From Paenibacillus humicola (GTDB lineage Bacteria; Bacillota; Bacilli; Paenibacillales; Paenibacillaceae): DNA of 64,000 nucleotides. This document shows, piece by piece, positions 33,709 to 41,396 of the stretch (the stretch's first letter is position 1; the number at the start of each line of letters is the position of its first letter). Where the stretch lies: contig NZ_JAQGPL010000001.1 of NCBI RefSeq assembly GCF_028826105.1, forward strand, positions 4,738,501 to 4,802,500, written 5' to 3'. The notes beneath the pieces are model-generated. The model made no database searches. It had not been told where the DNA came from and saw only the letters and a program-made list of their open reading frames with translations. The position numbers were made by a program, and so were the translations under genes.

Positions 33709-35136
33709 TTACCGCCCCAGCATGCTGCGGGCGATCCAGACGCCCGCCGCGCCGGCTTGGGCAAGCCCGCGCGTAATGCCCGCTCCGTCGCCGCCGCAGT
33801 AGAGACCGCGGATTTCGGTCTCGAGCGTATCCGCCAGCTTCGGCCGCGCCGAATAAAATTTCGCCTCGACACCGTAAAATAACGTATGCTCGGACGCGAT
33901 GCCCGGCGTCACCTTATCGAGCGCCTCCATCATCTCGATCAGGCTTTTCATCGTATTGTAGGGCAGCACGAGGCCGAGATCGCCCGGCACCGCCTCCTTC
34001 AGCGTCGGCTCCAGGAAGCCCTCCCGAATTCGGCTTTCCGTCGAACGCCGCCCGCGCAGAATGTCGCCGTATTTCTGCACGATGACGCCGCCGCCGGACA
34101 GGTCGTTGGCCCGTTTGCAAATTTCGCGGGCGTATTCGTTCGGCTTGTCGAACGGCTCGGTAAATTTGTGCGAGACGAGCAGCGCGAAATTCGTATTGGC
34201 CGAGCCGCGCGCCGGATCCTTGAAGGAATGGCCGTTCGCCGCCATGACGCCGCTGTGGTTTTCCACGACGACATGCCCTGAAGGATTGCTGCAAAACGTA
34301 CGCACGCGCGTCCCGACCGACGTGTTGAAAATAAATTTCCCCTCATACAGATGCTCGTTGATCTCCCGCATGACGACATCCGACGTTTCGACGCGCACGC
34401 CGACATCGACCTGGTTGTTGAACATTTTCAACCGGCGCTTCTTGAGAAGCCCCGTCAGCCAGGCCGAGCCGTCGCGGCCCGGAGCGATCATAACGAGGCT
34501 TGCCTCGTGCCGTTCGCCGTTCTTCAGCTCGATGCCGGTCACCCGGTGCGCCCCCTCTTCCTTGACCGTTACGATATCCTCTACCTCGGTTTTGAACATC
34601 ATATCGATGCGCGGCCGCAAATAAGCGTAAATCGATTTCAGGATTTCCAGGTTCTGCTCCGTGCCGAGATGCCGCACCTGCGCGCGCAGCAGCTTCAGGC
34701 CTGCGGCATAGCCGCGCTGCTCGATGCTGCGGATCGTCTCCGTCGTCGGATCGGTCACGGCCGTCGAGGCTCCGTGCTCCAGGTTGATTTGGTCGACGTA
34801 CCGGATCAGATCCAGCACCTTCGAAGGCGGAATGTAATCGGTCAGCCACCCCCCGAATTCCGTCGTGATGTTGAATTTCCCGTCGCTGTAAGCGCCGGCG
34901 CCTCCGAAACCGGCCGTAATGGAACAGGCGGGCAGGCAGCCGGCGAATTCCTTTCGCCCTGCGGGCGGCGGGCACAGCTTGATTTTATTGTCCAAAATCG
35001 GGCAGCTGCGGCGGTCGATGTCATGCCCTTTGTCGACCAGAAGCACCTTCCAGTGCGGCGCCTTCAGCGTCAGCTCGTAACAAGCGAAAATGCCGGCCGG
35101 TCCGGCCCCGACCACGATTACATCGTATTGGCTCAT
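33709..35136 (-). CDS. FAD-dependent dehydrogenase (COG2509-type), under purine riboswitch
   Basis: A 475-residue flavoprotein with an N-terminal dinucleotide-binding motif VVGAGPAGIFACYEL (9-23, GAGPAG at 11-16) and a C-terminal FAD-closing motif GLYCGGDGAGITRGLAQA. A Cys-rich stretch (CPILDNKIKLCPPP, CLPAC) resembles a metal or disulfide site of this uncharacterised family. AGGAGG precedes the ATG. The 5' leader of about 230 bases contains a guanine-type riboswitch, so expression responds to purine supply. The reaction is unknown; a link to purine or related heterocycle metabolism is inferred from the riboswitch only. Confidence 0.88.
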   Translation of the reverse strand: MSQYDVIVVGAGPAGIFACYELTLKAPHWKVLLVDKGHDIDRRSCPILDNKIKLCPPPAGRKEFAGCLPACSITAGFGGAGAYSDGKFNITTEFGGWLTDYIPPSKVLDLIRYVDQINLEHGASTAVTDPTTETIRSIEQRGYAAGLKLLRAQVRHLGTEQNLEILKSIYAYLRPRIDMMFKTEVEDIVTVKEEGAHRVTGIELKNGERHEASLVMIAPGRDGSAWLTGLLKKRRLKMFNNQVDVGVRVETSDVVMREINEHLYEGKFIFNTSVGTRVRTFCSNPSGHVVVENHSGVMAANGHSFKDPARGSANTNFALLVSHKFTEPFDKPNEYAREICKRANDLSGGGVIVQKYGDILRGRRSTESRIREGFLEPTLKEAVPGDLGLVLPYNTMKSLIEMMEALDKVTPGIASEHTLFYGVEAKFYSARPKLADTLETEIRGLYCGGDGAGITRGLAQAGAAGVWIARSMLGR

Positions 35137-35234
35137 GTCCGTATCTTCCTCCTACTGTGCTTGGCTTCTCGCGCAGCGCATGCCCCGTGCCATCCGTCTT
35201 CAACCTATCCGCGAGTCGGCGGCTTTATGCGCGC

Positions 35235-35277
35235 AAAAAAAATCCCGGCGCAAAACGGACATGCGAAGGCAGTCCGT
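35235..35277 (-). terminator. Riboswitch expression-platform terminator
   Basis: On the minus strand stem ACGGAC/GTCCGT (35272-35277 with 35255-35260) is followed by TTTT and, 12 bases further, by eight T. Its 5' arm overlaps the 3' strand of aptamer helix P1 by two bases, as expected of a ligand-controlled terminator. Confidence 0.65.
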
Positions 35278-35342
35278 TCGTAGCCAGGAATTTATGGTTC
35301 CTCGTAGAAACCCCCAAACCGTATTTTCGGGGTTATACGAAC
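35276..35342 (-). ncRNA. Purine riboswitch aptamer, guanine type
   Basis: On the minus strand P1 is GTTCGTA/TACGAAC (35336-35342 with 35276-35282). P2 is capped by a loop containing AAAATACGG, J2/3 is TTTCTAC, and P3 is closed by a loop ACCATAAAT. The order and loop motifs match xpt/pbuE-class purine aptamers. In J3/1 (GGCTAC) the ligand-pairing position is C rather than U, which indicates guanine/hypoxanthine rather than adenine. It lies between a sigma-A promoter and a terminator hairpin. Confidence 0.9.
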
Positions 35343-35373
35343 AGGTTACAATTCAATTGTTTCAGCACTTGAA

Positions 35374-35402
35374 ATGTTACCGCATACAGCCGAATGTGTC
35401 AA
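35374..35402 (-). promoter_or_regulatory. Sigma-A promoter of the riboswitch-controlled gene
   Basis: A perfect TTGACA (35397-35402), a 17-base spacer and TAACAT (35374-35379) on the minus strand. Transcription would start about 25 bases before the aptamer. Confidence 0.8.
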
Positions 35403-35670
35403 CAGACAACGGCGGAATTATTCGGGTTTTGGCTTGTCACACAGGTTGTTTCTATGGCTCGCCCGACATTCAGCCCGAAAAGACGAACATTATCTTACCT
35501 ACTGTCGTTTTAACCCGCTGCAAACCGCTGCCGCCGCGCTGCAGCGATGCAGCGCTTTTTGTGCCGGAGCCTGAAGCGTCCTTTGACAGCTGCGATTAAG
35601 GATGGCGTCCCCGGCCGGCCAAGCTGATCACGCACCTCTCCAAAGGCGTCGATGCTCCGGTTTCCGCCGC

Positions 35671-35765
35671 GTAACTGCCTTTCCCGCACGTAACCGCATT
35701 ACTCCGGCGTTACTGCCTTTCCCGTGCGTAACCGCATTACCGTCACGTTACAGCATTACTTCAAA
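35671..35765. repeat. 19-base tandem array with GTAAC/GTTAC at each unit start
   Basis: Five 19-base units begin GTAAC, GTAAC, GTTAC, GTAAC, GTTAC at 35671, 35690, 35709, 35728 and 35747. Alternate units are more alike (38-base higher-order period: ..TGCCTTTCCC.. and ..CGCATTAC..). It lies about 100 bases before hxlA. The surrounding stretch 35403-35863 has no recognisable gene. Confidence 0.85.
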
Positions 35766-35813
35766 GTGCGTACTTCCCATTCTGCGCAATCGCGATTAGT
35801 ATAGGCGATGAAA

Positions 35814-35831
35814 CGGGAGGCCAGCCTCCCG
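35814..35831. promoter_or_regulatory. Palindrome in the hxlA leader
   Basis: CGGGAGGC-CA-GCCTCCCG, a perfect 8-base-arm inverted repeat 32 bases before the hxlA ATG. It could be an operator for the HxlR-type regulator or a leader hairpin. Confidence 0.4.
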
Positions 35832-35863
35832 GCAAACCATTAAGCAAAGGGAGAGGTTGACGA

Positions 35864-36485
35864 ATGGAGCTGCAATTGGCACTCGATCTGGTCGATATTA
35901 GTCGTGGAGGAAGTCGGCGTTTATGTCGATATCGTGGAGATCGGCACGCCGGTCGTCATTAACGAAGGTCTGCGCGCTGTCAAAGAAATGAAGAAGCAAT
36001 TTCCGGACAAGAAGGTGCTGGCGGATCTGAAAATCATGGATGCCGGCGGCTACGAGGTCATGAAAGCGTCGGAAGCCGGCGCCGATATCATTACCGTGCT
36101 CGGCGCGTCGGACGATTCGACGATTCGCGGGGCCGTCACCGAAGCGCGGAAGCAGGGCCGCAAAATCATGGTCGATATGATCAACGTCCGCGATATCGAA
36201 GCCCGTGCCCGGGAAATCGACGCGCTCGGCGTCGATTACATTTGCGTTCATTCCGGCTACGACCATCAAGCCGACGGCAAAAATCCGTTTGAAGAGCTGG
36301 CCGCCATCAAGCGCGTCGTCAAAAACGCCAAAACGGCCGTCGCCGGCGGCATCAAGCTCGGCACGCTGCCCGAGGTCATCGGGGCGGGACCGGACCTTGT
36401 CATCGTCGGCGGCGGCATTACCGGCAGCGAGGACAAGAAAGCGGCGGCCGCGGAAATGCGCCGGCTGATCGGGCAGCAGGAGTAA
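35864..36485 (+). pseudogene. hxlA: 3-hexulose-6-phosphate synthase gene with a 5' frameshift deletion
   Basis: 3-Hexulose-6-phosphate synthase fixes formaldehyde onto ribulose 5-phosphate. A normal start exists (ATG at 35864 after GGGAGAGG; MELQLALDLVDI), but after 12 codons the frame leaves the gene and meets a stop. The rest, VEEVGVYVDIVEIGTPVVIN to the end, is intact one frame over from about 35904. Compared with the B. subtilis sequence as I recall it, about 14 bases coding for the PEAIEL helix are missing. A GTG at 35904 could start a 193-residue product, but it would lack strand 1 with the conserved catalytic Asp of LALD. Pseudogene, or a sequencing or assembly error. Confidence 0.8.
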
Positions 36486-36491
36486 GCCGGG

Positions 36492-37052
36492 ATGACCGAA
36501 TTCTCCTCGCATGCCGCCGGCATTCTGGACGAGCTGAAGCGGGTGCTGCTTGCGGTTTCCGGGGAAGAGGCCGAGCGGCTGGCCGCGTCCATCGGCGCCG
36601 CGGAAGCCGTCTTCGTCGCCGGAGCCGGCCGCTCCGGGCTCATGATGCGCGCCTTCGCCATGCGGCTTATGCATATGGGCGTCTGCGTCCATATCGCGGG
36701 CGATACCGTCGCACCGGCGCTGAAGCCGAGCGGCCTGCTTCTGATCGGCTCGGGCTCCGGCGAGACGAAGAGCCTCGCGGCGATGGCCGCCAAAGCGAAG
36801 CAGCTCGGCGCGGGAGTCGCGCTCGTCACCACCATGCCGGATTCGGCGATCGGCAGGCTCGCCGATACGGTCGTACGCATTCCGGCCGTGGCGAAGGATG
36901 CAGCGGACCGCGCGGAAATTTCCATCCAGCCGATGGGTTCGCTGTTCGAGCAGGCGCTGCTGCTCCTGCTCGACGGCGTCGTGCTCCGGCTGATGGAGCT
37001 GAAAGGCGTCGCCGCGCCGGACATGGCCGCGCGGCATGCCAACCTGGAATAA
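36492..37052 (+). CDS. hxlB: 6-phospho-3-hexuloisomerase
   Basis: Converts 3-hexulose 6-phosphate to fructose 6-phosphate, the second step of the ribulose-monophosphate formaldehyde pathway, 186 residues. It is a SIS-domain protein: AGAGRSGLMMRAFAMRLMH (phosphate-binding loop, about 36-54), GSGSGETKSL and EQALLLLLDGVVLRLM are characteristic. It starts 7 bases after the hxlA stop. The gene looks intact although hxlA upstream is broken. Confidence 0.93.
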   Translation: MTEFSSHAAGILDELKRVLLAVSGEEAERLAASIGAAEAVFVAGAGRSGLMMRAFAMRLMHMGVCVHIAGDTVAPALKPSGLLLIGSGSGETKSLAAMAAKAKQLGAGVALVTTMPDSAIGRLADTVVRIPAVAKDAADRAEISIQPMGSLFEQALLLLLDGVVLRLMELKGVAAPDMAARHANLE

Positions 37053-37087
37053 GCGTTCATCCGGCATCCGAATTGCGGATGAACAAA

Positions 37088-37122
37088 AAAAGAAGACGGG
37101 AGCGGTCAAGCCCCGTCTTCTT
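37088..37122. terminator. Terminator shared by hxlB and the HxlR gene, overlapping the latter's coding end
   Basis: Stem AAGAAGACGGG/CCCGTCTTCTT (37090-37100 with 37112-37122). On the minus strand it is followed by seven T. The distal arm encodes the last residues (E-E-D-G-A) of the HxlR-type protein, so the hairpin starts inside the gene. Confidence 0.85.
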
Positions 37123-37513
37123 CCTGGTTGTCATAGCGATTGCCGATCAGCGAGTTCGGCACGATGCCGAGCACGTTTTTACTGTAATCGAGCCCCCAGG
37201 AACGGATGAGCTTCAGTACCGGCATCAGGCTTTCCCCGTACGGCGTAAGCGAATATTCCACCTTGGGCGGTACGACCGGGTAAACCGTTCGTTTGATCAG
37301 CCGGTCTTCCTCCAGCTCGCGAAGCTGGTTCGTCAAAATTTTATGGGAAATCTGCGGAATGATTTTCTTGAAATCGCCAAACCGCTTCGTTCCTTCCATG
37401 CCGAGAATCCAGAGGAGGACCATTTTCCACTTCCCGCCGATGACGGCAAGCGTCAGCTCCTTCTCGCAGTTGATTTCCGACAAATCGATCCGTTCGTTCA
37501 ATGCGTTCGACAA
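37106..37513 (-). CDS. HxlR-family transcriptional regulator
   Basis: A winged-helix regulator of 135 residues. TTG at 37511-37513 is chosen as start because GGAGG lies 8 bases upstream; a GTG three codons earlier would overlap that site. The family core is clear: [27 protein letters not shown] (DNA-binding), [21 protein letters not shown] (recognition helix and wing), [16 protein letters not shown]. In B. subtilis HxlR activates hxlAB in response to formaldehyde; this convergent neighbour of hxlAB probably has the same role. Confidence 0.88.
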   Translation of the reverse strand: MSNALNERIDLSEINCEKELTLAVIGGKWKMVLLWILGMEGTKRFGDFKKIIPQISHKILTNQLRELEEDRLIKRTVYPVVPPKVEYSLTPYGESLMPVLKLIRSWGLDYSKNVLGIVPNSLIGNRYDNQEEDGA

Positions 37514-37668
37514 CCGCGTCACCTCCCTGCCTCTTCATTCTAGCCCGAACGGGGCTGCGGCGTCCATATCTATGGAACATTCGCAGCGCCCAAGGGGACA
37601 AACGATCGGCGGCCGGCTTCACGATTGTTTCTCTCGAACGGAAAATATCTGGCTCAAGGCATCGTTTC

Positions 37669-38040
37669 CTACAAGGTCAGGGTCGTATACAATCCGATGC
37701 CAAGCACGCCGGCGGATAGCGCGCAGCAAAGGCACGTATGCTTAGAGAACCCGCTCCGGTGCTTCCATGCGTGCGAGAGCTGCCTGACCGCATAATACAT
37801 GCCGATGAGGTTGACAATAAAAACCGCCAGCATGATCGTATTCATGACGATAAAACCGGTTCCTCCGCCGCCCATGCCGGACATTGCGTGCCGGTGCGCC
37901 TTCATCTCGGCAGCCGCGCCAAGCAGCAGCGGCATCGACAGCCAATGCACGAGGTGCAGCAGCAGCATGCCGCCAAGTGATGCGGCGGAATAAACCGTGA
38001 ACCGGTTTTCTTTGCGCATGTCGCGTATTTTCCGCACCAT
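37669..38040 (-). CDS. Small membrane protein of unknown function
   Basis: A 123-residue protein. The ATG at 38038-38040 follows GAGAGGAGCGGAGTCC; the longer frame lacks support. Three hydrophobic segments are visible (GGMLLLHLVHWLSMPLLLGAA, FIVMNTIMLAVFIVNLIGMY, CALSAGVLGIGLYTTL), with a His/Met/Gly-rich loop (MKAHRHAMSGMGGGG) and a Cys pair (CLCC). The Met/His loop could bind copper, but I do not recognise the family and assign no function. Confidence 0.6.
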   Translation of the reverse strand: MVRKIRDMRKENRFTVYSAASLGGMLLLHLVHWLSMPLLLGAAAEMKAHRHAMSGMGGGGTGFIVMNTIMLAVFIVNLIGMYYAVRQLSHAWKHRSGFSKHTCLCCALSAGVLGIGLYTTLTL

Positions 38041-38242
38041 GGACTCCGCTCCTCTCCGATCGGCCGTTTTGCCGGACGCTCCCATACGGTCTTCATTATA
38101 TGGCGCATTCCGCAAATCATGCCGGATGGAGCACGAACGGACCATTCCGCGAAGCGAATCTTCATGAATTCATTACATCCGATTGACACAGGCTTTAAAC
38201 TGGCTTGGTATGCTGAATCCCGAACAAGGAGGTGAATGATGG

Positions 38243-38326
38243 ATGTATTACGAGGAAGACCGGATTCCTTACGACGATCCGGATGAAGAATTCGAGTATA
38301 CCCGCCCCGAAAAAACCGAGGAATAA
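38243..38326 (+). CDS. 27-residue acidic small protein
   Basis: The ATG at 38243 follows a strong AAGGAGG 10 bases upstream and opens a 27-codon frame beginning MYYEEDRIPYDDPDEE and ending in TRPEKTEE, with a TAA stop. TTGACA at 38183-38188 provides a -35. A second ATG frame with the same ribosome site gives a 16-residue basic peptide (MMDVLRGRPDSLRRSG). The acidic, Tyr/Asp-rich composition without rare codons favours the 27-mer. No function known. Confidence 0.5.
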   Translation: MYYEEDRIPYDDPDEEFEYTRPEKTEE

Positions 38327-38437
38327 CACGCTCCCCATCCTGCATCAGCGGACGTACGCTTAACGACGCCGGCAGCGCTCCTCGCATTTTTGCCAGGCCG
38401 CGCTTTGCCGGTCATCCTCCGCACTTCGGCGTGCCCG

Positions 38438-39034
38438 TTATTCTCCATCCCCATAGACAAACGTCTCCAGCTGCGCCAGCTTCGCTTCGTCCAGCGGCCC
38501 GGAATTATCGAACCGGAGCACCGCCTCCCCGGGCAGTCCCCATTTCTGCTCCCGCGGCGCCAGCGACCGGCTGAAGGCGCTCCAGTTGTCCAGCTTCCAC
38601 CGGTCCAGCTCCGAGCCCCGCAACCGGATGCGCGTCCGGTACAGCTCCGGATCCGCAAGCGTGACAAATACGACTTTCACGAAAGCCGTCTCCCGCGTCA
38701 CGCCGAACCGCGACAGCTCCCGGTCCAGCCAATCCGGGTCGTCCGTCTCCCGAGTGAACGGCCCGATAACGAACGCGTCCGTGCCTACCGCGATATTTTC
38801 CAGCGCCGCGTCCATCGTGATCCGGTAGCCGAGGTCCCGGCACAGCTGCTTGTAGGCGTCGGAATCGCGGTCGCTCGGATCGAGGCCCGCCAGCGTCATA
38901 AGCGCTTCCGCCGCCGGGCGAAGCAGCGTGTCCATGTCGAAAACGGCCGCGCGGCGCCGTGCCGCCAGCGCTTTGGCCGCCGTCGTCTTGCCGGCCCCAG
39001 CGCCGCCGAGAAAAAAGACGAGCCGCGGCTTCAT
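38438..39034 (-). CDS. P-loop NTPase/kinase
   Basis: A 198-residue AAA-type nucleoside/small-molecule kinase fold. The Walker A motif FFLGGAGAGKTTAAKAL is at residues 8-24 and an adenylate-kinase-like FDMDTLLRP follows. The ATG overlaps the stop of the CYTH gene by 4 bases (ATGA), with AAAGGAG 10 bases upstream, so the two are coupled. ATP-dependent phosphorylation of a small molecule is likely; no specific substrate can be given. Confidence 0.8.
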   Translation of the reverse strand: MKPRLVFFLGGAGAGKTTAAKALAARRRAAVFDMDTLLRPAAEALMTLAGLDPSDRDSDAYKQLCRDLGYRITMDAALENIAVGTDAFVIGPFTRETDDPDWLDRELSRFGVTRETAFVKVVFVTLADPELYRTRIRLRGSELDRWKLDNWSAFSRSLAPREQKWGLPGEAVLRFDNSGPLDEAKLAQLETFVYGDGE

Positions 39035-39564
39035 GACGGCGCATCTCCTTTTGCAGCCGCCGAAGCCGCAGCTTTCCGCTGCAGCTCCCGCCATACAGTC
39101 TTGTTGCTGTACGGCCGGCTGCGGCTGATATCCCGGCCAAACCATTCCGGCGGAACGAAAGCGGACGCCTCCACCTCGGAGCCGAACTCCACCTCAACGA
39201 CCGTAAGCTCAAGCTGGTCGTAGCGGTCGATTTCGACCGTCCAGCCGTTCCATTTCGCGGTCGTCCGGTTTTTCGTGAGCGCCACCGCGTCGTGCGCCTC
39301 AGCGATTTGCTCGTAAATCCCTGCGGAAATTTCATATTCGATTTCCTCGCGGCTGAGGCCCGTGCCTTTTTTGAACGTATGCGTATAGGTCGTCCGGCCG
39401 CTGCGGACGTCCGTGATTTTGCGAATGCGCAGCTCCTCGTCCCCGTCGATAGCTAGGTAGGTCTGCTCGATTCGCTGCTCCATGAGCGGTTCCAGTTCCC
39501 CATCCCGGATCGGCGTTTCGGGAAATCCGTCCAGCAAAAATTTTCGTTCAATTTCAAGCGCCAT
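39031..39564 (-). CDS. CYTH-domain (triphosphate tunnel) protein
   Basis: A 177-residue protein with the CYTH signature ALEIERKFLL at its start (ExExK, residues 4-8), followed by RIRKI, YTHTFKKG and TVEIDRYDQLELTVVEVEF strands that form the tunnel. Family members hydrolyse or bind triphosphates (thiamine triphosphatase, tripolyphosphatase, class IV adenylyl cyclase). The ATG lies after GGAAGG. Coupling with the P-loop kinase downstream suggests phosphate or nucleotide chemistry; the activity is not predictable. Confidence 0.85.
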   Translation of the reverse strand: MALEIERKFLLDGFPETPIRDGELEPLMEQRIEQTYLAIDGDEELRIRKITDVRSGRTTYTHTFKKGTGLSREEIEYEISAGIYEQIAEAHDAVALTKNRTTAKWNGWTVEIDRYDQLELTVVEVEFGSEVEASAFVPPEWFGRDISRSRPYSNKTVWRELQRKAAASAAAKGDAPS

Positions 39565-39759
39565 CGGTACACCTTCCTTTCCGGCTGATGGAATCACCTG
39601 CGTCCTGTACTCATTCTAACGGTTTGGGCCGAATCCGCCAAACGCCAACGACAGGAACGCTGCCGGCGTTGCTGCAGGGGAGCGCTCAAATGGACAAAGG
39701 TCACCATATTCCCGAAATCAACAAATGGAAAATAGGAGTAAAAAGCATAATTGCATGCC

Positions 39760-39789
39760 TTTACAAGAATATTCTTACAATGGTATATT
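39760..39789 (+). promoter_or_regulatory. Promoter with internal palindrome upstream of the VOC gene
   Basis: TTTACA (39760-39765), 18 bases and TATATT (39784-39789). The spacer holds the perfect palindrome AAGAATATTCTT (39765-39776), placed as a repressor or MerR-type activator site would be. The start codon is 60 bases downstream. Confidence 0.55.
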
Positions 39790-39849
39790 GGATTGCAGAG
39801 CAGGAATACGAACAAATGTTCAAAATAATAGGATGAGGTGATCCAAACA

Positions 39850-40266
39850 ATGGCGTACCAGTCGAACTATACTTACCTGAACTTGCCAGTAAAAGATTTG
39901 AACCGGACGAAGGAATTTTTTAGCGCCATCGGCTTCGGGTTCAATTCCCAATTCTCCGACGATAACTCGGCCTGCATGGTTATTAACGATCATACGTTTG
40001 TTCAATTGCTCACGGAATCGTATTTCCAGACGTTCATCAATAAGCCGGTTGCCGATGTCGTCAGCGCTGCTGCTGGTATTATCGCACTCTCTGCCGATAG
40101 CAGGGAGCATGTCGACGAACTGGCTGACAAGGCATTGTCCGCGGGAGGCAAGCAGTTCAAAGATCCTGCGGATCATGGCTTCATGTACGTTAGAAGCTTT
40201 GAAGACTTGGACGGGCATCTGTGGGAAATCGCCTATATGGATATGAGCGCTGTATCACAGAATTAG
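39850..40266 (+). CDS. VOC-superfamily glyoxalase-like protein (COG3607 type)
   Basis: A 138-residue vicinal-oxygen-chelate protein with two beta-alpha-beta-beta-beta halves: YLNLPVKDLNRTKEFFSAIGFGF, SACMVIND, then DHGFMYVRSFEDLDGHLWEIAYMD. The ATG follows GAGGTG. The gene and its leader are more AT-rich than all neighbours, it stands alone with its own promoter and terminator, and it may have been acquired. Relatives are annotated as glyoxalase or bleomycin-resistance-like proteins; true activity unknown. Confidence 0.87.
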   Translation: MAYQSNYTYLNLPVKDLNRTKEFFSAIGFGFNSQFSDDNSACMVINDHTFVQLLTESYFQTFINKPVADVVSAAAGIIALSADSREHVDELADKALSAGGKQFKDPADHGFMYVRSFEDLDGHLWEIAYMDMSAVSQN

Positions 40267-40300
40267 GCATCCCTTGTTTTAACAAGGTCAACGCATGATT

Positions 40301-40331
40301 AAAGCTGCCGGTTCGCACCGGCAGCTTTCTG
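40301..40331. terminator. Terminator of the VOC gene
   Basis: Perfect 11-base stem AAAGCTGCCGG/CCGGCAGCTTT, loop TTCGCA, followed by CTG; a small palindrome CCTTGTTTTAACAAGG (40272-40287) precedes it. Confidence 0.75.
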
Positions 40332-40444
40332 ATGTTTAAAAGAGAAAATTCGGTTGGCGCAGCAAGTGCAAACCCTTGAGTTACCATCCGCGTCTACAGA
40401 TTGTCTTCTGGCCAATTGGAATTCAAAAATTCATTCCAAATAGC

Positions 40445-40487
40445 AAAAAATAAAGGGACCGAACGGCAATCACGCGTTCAAGTCCCT
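40445..40487 (-). terminator. Terminator of the HAD hydrolase gene
   Basis: Stem AGGGAC-CGAACG/CGTTCA-GTCCCT followed on the minus strand by TTTATTTTTT. It begins only 3 bases after the HAD stop. Confidence 0.82.
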
Positions 40488-40490
40488 CTC

Positions 40491-41258
40491 CTATAGGCAC
40501 ATCCGCAGCTCCCTCAGCTCGCGGATCGCGTAATCCGGCCGGTACTGGTCCGGCAGCGGGGCTTCCGCATACGCCGGGTTTTCCCGCGCGGCGAGCCGCT
40601 GCAGGAAGGCGGCGAACGGACCGGCGTTCGTCCGCTCCCCCGGGGGCAGCGCCGTTAACTCGTCCGGCATGCTGCGGTTTACGAGCACCGGCGTGATCCC
40701 GGCGGCGCGGGCGAGCGCCGCGTCGTGGTCGAGACGGTCGCCGACGTGCGCGGCAATCGTCCCCCGCCGCCGCAGTCCGTCCAGGATGCGCGTATCCGGC
40801 TTGGCGAAGCCGGCCCGCTCCGGCGTCACGATTTCGTCCAGCCTCTCGGCCAGTCCGAGCGACCGGAGCACCGGAAACTGATACGCGTAGTAACCGTTCG
40901 TTACCGCGGCCAGCTTATATCCTTCCCGTCTCAGCTCGTCCAGCGCGGGAATGACGGTATCGTCCAGCAAATAAATCTTGGGCGGCACGGCGTGCTTCAG
41001 CACCAGCTCTTCGATGGAGAACACGCGCTTCAATCCCAGTTCCCGCGCCAGCTCCGCCGCGAGGGCGTCCCAGTCGTAAGCGGCGACCGTTTGGCCGCTG
41101 TGCAGCAGCCTTTCATGCCGCTCGAGCAGCTTCATCTTCGCTTTGTACGGCGCGCCCAGCTCTTCCGATACAAGCGTCTCGATTTCCGGGAAAATCCAGG
41201 CGCCGAACGGGTTTTGCATGAGCGTGCCGTCCAGATCGAACGTAATCCAGCGCTCCAC
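40491..41258 (-). CDS. HAD-family hydrolase
   Basis: A 255-residue haloacid-dehalogenase phosphatase. GTG start 7 bases after GGGAGG. HAD motif I is FDLDGTL (Asp8, Asp10), motif II is AAVTNG, motif III Lys is in GFAKPDTRI, and motif IV is VGDRLDHD. The cap region (about 15-110) is helical, type C1. It most resembles YjjG/phosphoglycolate-phosphatase-like nucleotidases, but the substrate cannot be named. It stands alone, with a terminator directly behind. Confidence 0.88.
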   Translation of the reverse strand: MERWITFDLDGTLMQNPFGAWIFPEIETLVSEELGAPYKAKMKLLERHERLLHSGQTVAAYDWDALAAELARELGLKRVFSIEELVLKHAVPPKIYLLDDTVIPALDELRREGYKLAAVTNGYYAYQFPVLRSLGLAERLDEIVTPERAGFAKPDTRILDGLRRRGTIAAHVGDRLDHDAALARAAGITPVLVNRSMPDELTALPPGERTNAGPFAAFLQRLAARENPAYAEAPLPDQYRPDYAIRELRELRMCL

Positions 41259-41396
41259 GCCCCCACCTCCCATCAAACATCCGAGCTTTCGTTTTCCGGC
41301 CGTTATTCCGGCACATTGACGAGCCGATTTCGACGCGTTCACGGCAGTGCACGATCGATACTCCCGTGAAGCCGTAAATCCGTACCGGGCAGCACG

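Larger units (their letters stand above)
33559..33719. repeat. 96-base-period duplication of a gene end plus terminator
   Basis: Copy B (33559-33623) and copy A (33655-33719) are about 85 percent alike by eye. Copy A contains the last codon and TAA stop of the FAD dehydrogenase gene plus its hairpin; copy B repeats the GGTAA stop, spacer and hairpin. The inner stem differs by a compensatory pair change (GGGAG/CTCCC against GGAAG/CTTCC). Confidence 0.85.

Noticed and set aside
35888..35910. Programmed frameshift in hxlA
   Set aside because: No slippery heptamer or downstream structure is seen, and about five to six codons are missing as well as the frame being changed.
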